Below, one piece after another: positions 58,901 through 64,000 of a stretch of DNA of 64,000 nt; the stretch's first letter is position 1; every line of letters begins with the position of its first letter. Source of the stretch: Drosophila pseudoobscura (lineage: Eukaryota > Arthropoda > Insecta > Diptera > Drosophilidae); NCBI RefSeq assembly GCF_009870125.1, contig NC_046680.1, positions 12,171,501 through 12,235,500 of the forward strand, written 5' to 3'. The notes beneath the pieces were generated by a model that made no database searches, was not told the origin of the DNA, and was given only the letters and a program-made list of their open reading frames with translations. Made by a program: the position numbers and the translations under genes.

Positions 58901-61900
58901 TCGCTCCTGCCTGGGCCTCTGCTACCTGGCGCAGAGTGTGGCTTTTGGTTTAGGACCAGCTCTCCGAAAACTGGGGCAAACTTTCACTCTTGCCATAGGC
59001 TGACATTTAAAATGCCTCTCAGCTGTGATTTGCGTCAAACTGTCGATACTGGCCAGCTCGCCGTCAAGTAAATCAAAGTCATCTTCCTTCTCCGGCACAC
59101 TTGGTACTCCCCTCTTTGGCGCTGCTATTGCTCCCTGCCTGACATCCGTCATTTTTCATTTTTGCCAGGAGCCAGTAGCCAGAAGAGAGCCGTAGATGGG
59201 CGAGGAAGCGGATACCCAAAGCGAACGTGATTATTGATTGGTTCTCACCTAAATTCATGCTCTCGCCTCGCATCCAGTCGCACCATTTATCTAACTCCGA
59301 GTATAGCCAAAAGTCAAAAGCTTGTTAGTGTGTGGCCAAAGCAGAGGAGGAAAAAAGGGACGCTGGATGTGAGGTTGTGTGGTTGGCCAGAGCGGTAGAT
59401 AGATACTCGTAGATACCCAGCGGTGCAGAGATCGATGGGGGAAAAAGTAGCCATGCAGTGCAAAAGTTTGACGTTTATGTGACATTTGAAATCAATTTGC
59501 ACAACAATTGAATTTTCCCATTGTCGATATCTATGTTTAATAGTTATTGCTTGCTCGATGTTGTGTCGTTATGGTTGAAGTTGTTGCTATTTTATACATT
59601 TGCTGTCGCTGCTGATAGGCAATTGTTCCGCTTACATGTCAATTAGCAGTTTAGTGCGTGCAACATTGTCATCGTGGGTATTTTTGTGCATCTATTTATC
59701 TGAATGTTACTTATTTAATTGACTGCCGCAAAGTGGGGATAACAACCACAGAGAGGGCCCCAAATCAACAGACAAACAAACACACACGAATATTCGCCAA
59801 CTTTATGCATTTCTAAACATCAAAATTGATAACCCAAAAAATATGATTTAATCCCTTGCATAAAATGATTTCCACTCGATATTCATCCTAAGCATTTAAT
59901 AAATATCTAAATGCGAAAGGAATTTTCAAATTGGACGTAGACATGGCTTTTAAACTCGTTGATTGAATGATTGTGGCAGGATGGCAGGAAGGAAGGCAGA
60001 ATTAGGATTCTATTCACTCACTTTATGGATTCCTAGCCATTTTGAAGAATACTCGTAGTTCCAGTTAGCTTCTGTTAGTCACATTACGATTGCCAACTGC
60101 AGTATTTGGCCCAGGCCTGGTCCTGGGGCTGGCTGTGGTTGTGGCTTTGGCCAGGGCAAACATCAACAAGGCACATACGGTAATTTGCCAAGTGAGTAGA
60201 TGGGAAGAACTCTGCTACTGCGGTTGCAGCTGTTATCCCTGCAACTGGCCAGATTTATGCCGTCTAGCCGCATTCTGACGTAGAAAGTCTGTCTGGGAAG
60301 CAGGGGAATGGTAAATGGGAAATGGACATCGGACAGGACAGTGTCGAACAGTTGTTAATTACGCATTTTCCAGCTTAGACCAATGCTTCAGCTCCAGGTC
60401 CAGATTTTGGAGCAGGTAATTCCCTGATAAGTAAATGCCTTGAGGCTGTAAGGGTTCAAGCCGCATGTCTCCTGTATTAGCAGGCGTTCGCTTTGGCTTT
60501 TAATGAAAGCTGCCCCAAGTCCTTATTTCCTGGAATCAAGTAGCTCTGGCTCTGGCTGGGGCAAGGGAAGTTTTGCTTCTGCGGCTTAGGCATGAAGAAC
60601 CCCAAATGAAATGCCGGAAGTAATATTTTTCATATCAGCATATGTTGTGGTCCAACAGGAGCAGATAAACACCACCATATGCGCATATATGTGGGTGAAT
60701 AGAGCCATTCTTTGTGGTACTCTTCGCTGGCACAAGCCAAGTGGCTGCTAACTTGGCTCTGTGTTTGCTATTGCTGTTGCTGTTGGTGCTGATGCTGATG
60801 CCGGAAGTGTCTGGGCCGGCCCCCGTTTGCTTACTGGTCCCGCGTTCTCCGCCCTCTTGGCCAAAACACGGCCCGGAATGTGCATATGGAGATGCAGGGC
60901 CACAAAGATATGGCTTATAATATATATGTGTTTAATATTTAGTGGCAGCTGCTGCGAAGTTTGGGGCGTACACTGCGTATGAGTGTTGCTCAATTGCCTG
61001 TGGTTCAGGAAGGATGAAATTACACTCGGAACAATGCCTCTATGTTTGGGCATAGCACGGTAAGCTATGTATTCTTTTAGCCTCACGAAATTTGATGGGG
61101 AAGTGGAAAAATAGTGATGCCATTTTAATTATTCCTCCATTTCTTGAGTATTTTCTTTCAGTGTAAGGCGCAGGACAACCGCTTTTGCTATTATTTATGC
61201 GCAACGGAAAAAGGAAGTTGCCTTCGTATGCATTAGATTTAAGAAGTTTCCCGCTGGCGAAGTTTTCCATGCATGCCACACATACCGCATGTTGCACATG
61301 CACTTAAAAGGCCCACTATTAACAGCGACCGCTGCTCCTGGCCACGTTTAGAGAACTATTTATTAGCAACACAATTAATTAAATCAATCCTCCCCTTGGT
61401 GGCAGTATGGCTCTGCCTGAAAGGACTATTGATTTCTGCCCACTTAGCAGAGGGATAATGGATGAGGATAGGTGGATGTAATGGCCTAAGCCACAACAAG
61501 CTCCACCTGTAACTGGCCAAAAAAATAAATAAAAATAAACACAAAATGCGCACGAAAACTCTGTAGATTTTGTGGCATTTTCATAATTTATTATGCTGCC
61601 AGCTTGTCGGGCACATATCACCATAAATAATATCTATCCCGCACAGGCACATGCTCGTACATACTCGTAGATATGGATACACATATGTATGTATATACTG
61701 TATAGTGGAACCCTTTTTTATGTGGTTTGGTTGTTGGATGCTTAATCTACATAATTTTTGGCCCCTTTCACAAGCGGTTTGATTTACGCACTGTGTACAG
61801 TCATTAAAAAGAGACGGCCGGCAAATAAAAAACAATTTTTAAGTTGCCCTTTCCTCCAGGCTTTGACCCCTGAACTTGTTTATTTATTTGAGGTGTATAG

Positions 61901-64000
61901 AAGGGGACTGAGGCTGGGGGCAGCGTAAAGGTCGGCTGGGATGAATAATATACGAGCCCCACCCTATATACACACAAGCGTATGTGTGTATGTGTATGCA
62001 GCGGCAAGCGATTAGAGTTTTGGCCGTAGTTTACTGCCCCTCCTCTTATCCACAGTTGATGATGGGAGTTTTTTTTCTGGTTTCGTTTCAGGCTGTGTTT
62101 TTGGGGGAAACATTTACATAAGTGCCATGCACAGGGCAGGACAGCCTAGACATCATCCTGAACCCGGCGATTATCCCTTTTTAATAGACTCATAAAACGG
62201 TTATTAACTTTGTTGCACACACACACACACACACACACACATTCCGAGAGCCACAAAAACGACCACGGTTACACAGAGTACAATGTTTTATTTCATTAAA
62301 GTCCTTTCTGGACACTGTCTCCCTCAATTTATTATATGTTTTTGCTTTGCATAGCTCCCTGGCGGATTTTGGAAGTTGGCATTAATAATCGAGAATAAAG
62401 TAGGATCGGCCAAATTGGCAGAAGAGGGGAACACGATGGGCAGATGGAAGGCTGCAGCGGAGAGGTGCACTCCAGTGCAGAGCTATGCCTCCGTTGTGGG
62501 TTTTAGTTAGAGAAAACATGTTGCATAGCGATCTTCTCTAAAGAAAGGTTCGATAAATTCTCCCCCACCGTCTGTTTGGCCAGAAATATTTTGCTAGTTA
62601 TTTCTGATTTTACAAACTAGCCAAATGCAATTTCACTATTATGCCATTTCTCTGACCCTCGGTTATCTTTCCCTTTTTCCCCTATCCCTCCCCCCTATCT
62701 GTTTTTCACTCTCTTCCCGTTTCTCCTCCTACCACTCCCTGTCTGTGAGTTGAAAATCCACACAATAGTAGCAAAACAAGATAAATGAAATTCTGATGCA
62801 AATTTGATTCGTTTGTAAATGTTCGACGTTGCACTGCTGCTCCACAGGAGAGGTGGCAGGGATGGGGATGTGGCAGATCCAAACTTCTCTCTCTGTCTCT
62901 CTCTCCCTCTCCCCTTCTATCTCTATCTCCCTCTATCTGTTTCTTGCAACTGCTGCTCCTGCTGATGCTGTTGCTGAAGCAGTGAATTGGAGAGAGCACG
63001 GGGGGATAGCAGCAACATGTTGCCGCGTTTCTTGCATCCCACAAGTTAACCCACCCGCCCTCAGTTGACATTTTTATGCGCGCATGATTAATTATGCAAT
63101 TTTGCAGTCGCTGGTTCTGCTTGTCCCCCTGCTAGCTTTGGGGTTTATGCCTGGAGCTATTTTGTGCTCCACTGGGGCCTTTCCAGCGCATCCATCAGCA
63201 TCATCAGACATCGCCATCGCCCTGGGCTAGAGGAAACTATCCCACTGAGATGAGATCGATGGTATTGATACAACAGTCATGCATGCAATTAGCGGCAGTC
63301 GAAGGAACAGTCGGGAAACATTTTAAGGCGGAGTTAGGAACGGAATCAGGGCGAGTCATGCAAAGCCCCAGGCCTGCGTAATAAGTGGGGAAACGTGAGT
63401 GGAGCCCAAGACTCGGGACTAGAAATTTGCACGCAACCAAGGGAGCAAAAAGAATATGGTACCGCCAAATGGAGTTTCCTGTTTGCATGCCATTTCCACA
63501 TCCCCCCCCTTCCAGCACTCTGCCATCTCCTGCGGACCCAGTCGCAGTCAGAATCGCAGTGATAGTCGCAGACTGTCGGAATCAGTAGGCAAATAGAGCC
63601 AGAAATATCGGGGCGCTAATGCTGAACGGCCAATTTGAGGCACGTTTCAGTTATTAACGGGTCTGTGAGTCGGACTGGAGCTGGCACTGGCTCTGGCCTG
63701 GGCCTGGGACTGCCACTGCGACTGGAGGTGAAACGGGCTGCTTGTAAAGTGCATGCCACGACCCATTTGGACACTGGCCATGCCGTGCTAACGTGACCAA
63801 TATGCTTGTCATTGCCATAATAATCAGCTTTTGTCAGCACAGTGGTGGTGCTTCTGTATCAGTCTCCCCCTTTTGGTTATTTGCCTCGTAGCACATGAAG
63901 GGGAATGGGGAATGGGTCATGAGGCATGGACTATCATTGTGTGGACATGTTGCTTGTCACGGCTTTGTCCTCGCTCGCATGCAAATATTTACTGATCCAA
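52960..64000. other. Non-coding flank to window end, no gene found
   Basis: About 11 kb without a supportable coding exon on either strand; the longest open frames lack start context, splice partners or recognisable protein features. It holds several TACTCGTA octamers (55343, 59404, 60050, 61662), a GTCCCAG-type short tandem repeat at about 58472-58505, GA-rich patches (54550-54610, 57830-57870) and a CA microsatellite. It may be regulatory DNA of a gene beyond the window. Confidence 0.45.
62216..62240. repeat. (CA)n microsatellite
   Basis: An uninterrupted CA dinucleotide run of about 25 bp. Confidence 0.85.

Noticed and set aside
16620-64000. tRNA, rRNA, miRNA, CRISPR or intact transposon features
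   Set aside because: I looked for tRNA box B-like strings, long hairpins, regular direct repeats with spacers and terminal repeats with transposase-like frames. Nothing convincing was visible, though degraded transposon fragments cannot be excluded by eye.

Overview
The window is eukaryotic and reads as Drosophila. Evidence: short introns of 63-69 bp with canonical GT/AG ends, TATA boxes followed by a T(C/T)AGTT initiator, AATAAA signals, and two neighbouring genes that are clear orthologs of D. melanogaster skittles (sktl) and inscuteable (insc), which from memory lie next to each other at 57B on 2R (Muller C). The proteins differ enough in length and low-complexity content that this is probably not D. 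melanogaster itself. An obscura-group species is plausible, but I cannot prove it from sequence alone.

Layout. 1-5.1 kb: sktl, a type I PIP kinase, with a probable 5' leader exon, a leader intron of about 1.3 kb and one coding exon. 7.0-11.0 kb: insc in three coding exons on the same strand. 15.9-16.6 kb, minus strand: a three-exon DUF1091-family secreted protein of 184 aa. 16.6-39.6 kb: about 23 kb with no supportable gene, only simple repeats and AT-rich stretches. 39.6-52.9 kb: a dense cluster of nine small genes, all predicted to be secreted, two on the minus strand at the outer edges and seven in tandem on the plus strand. 52.9-64 kb: no gene found.

The cluster is the most interesting part. 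Four members (43.4, 44.6, 46.8, 48.8 kb) share a motif of the form [IV]-x-IP-[VL]-[WY] right after the signal peptide. Three of these end in a shared four-cysteine module (C-x8-C ... C-x6-C, built on FPHLP and YPRLC cores), and a fifth gene (49.8 kb) keeps a degenerate second half. In between lie Thr/Ser/Pro mucin-like arrays (51-bp or 39-bp units) that differ from gene to gene. Several genes share TATA-plus-initiator spacing, and two have visibly duplicated promoters and leaders. This looks like a locally duplicating, fast-evolving family of secreted mucin-like proteins. I recognise no named family for it and assign no function.

All exon structures were read by eye from splice consensus and protein continuity. 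No alignment, expression data or database search was available.
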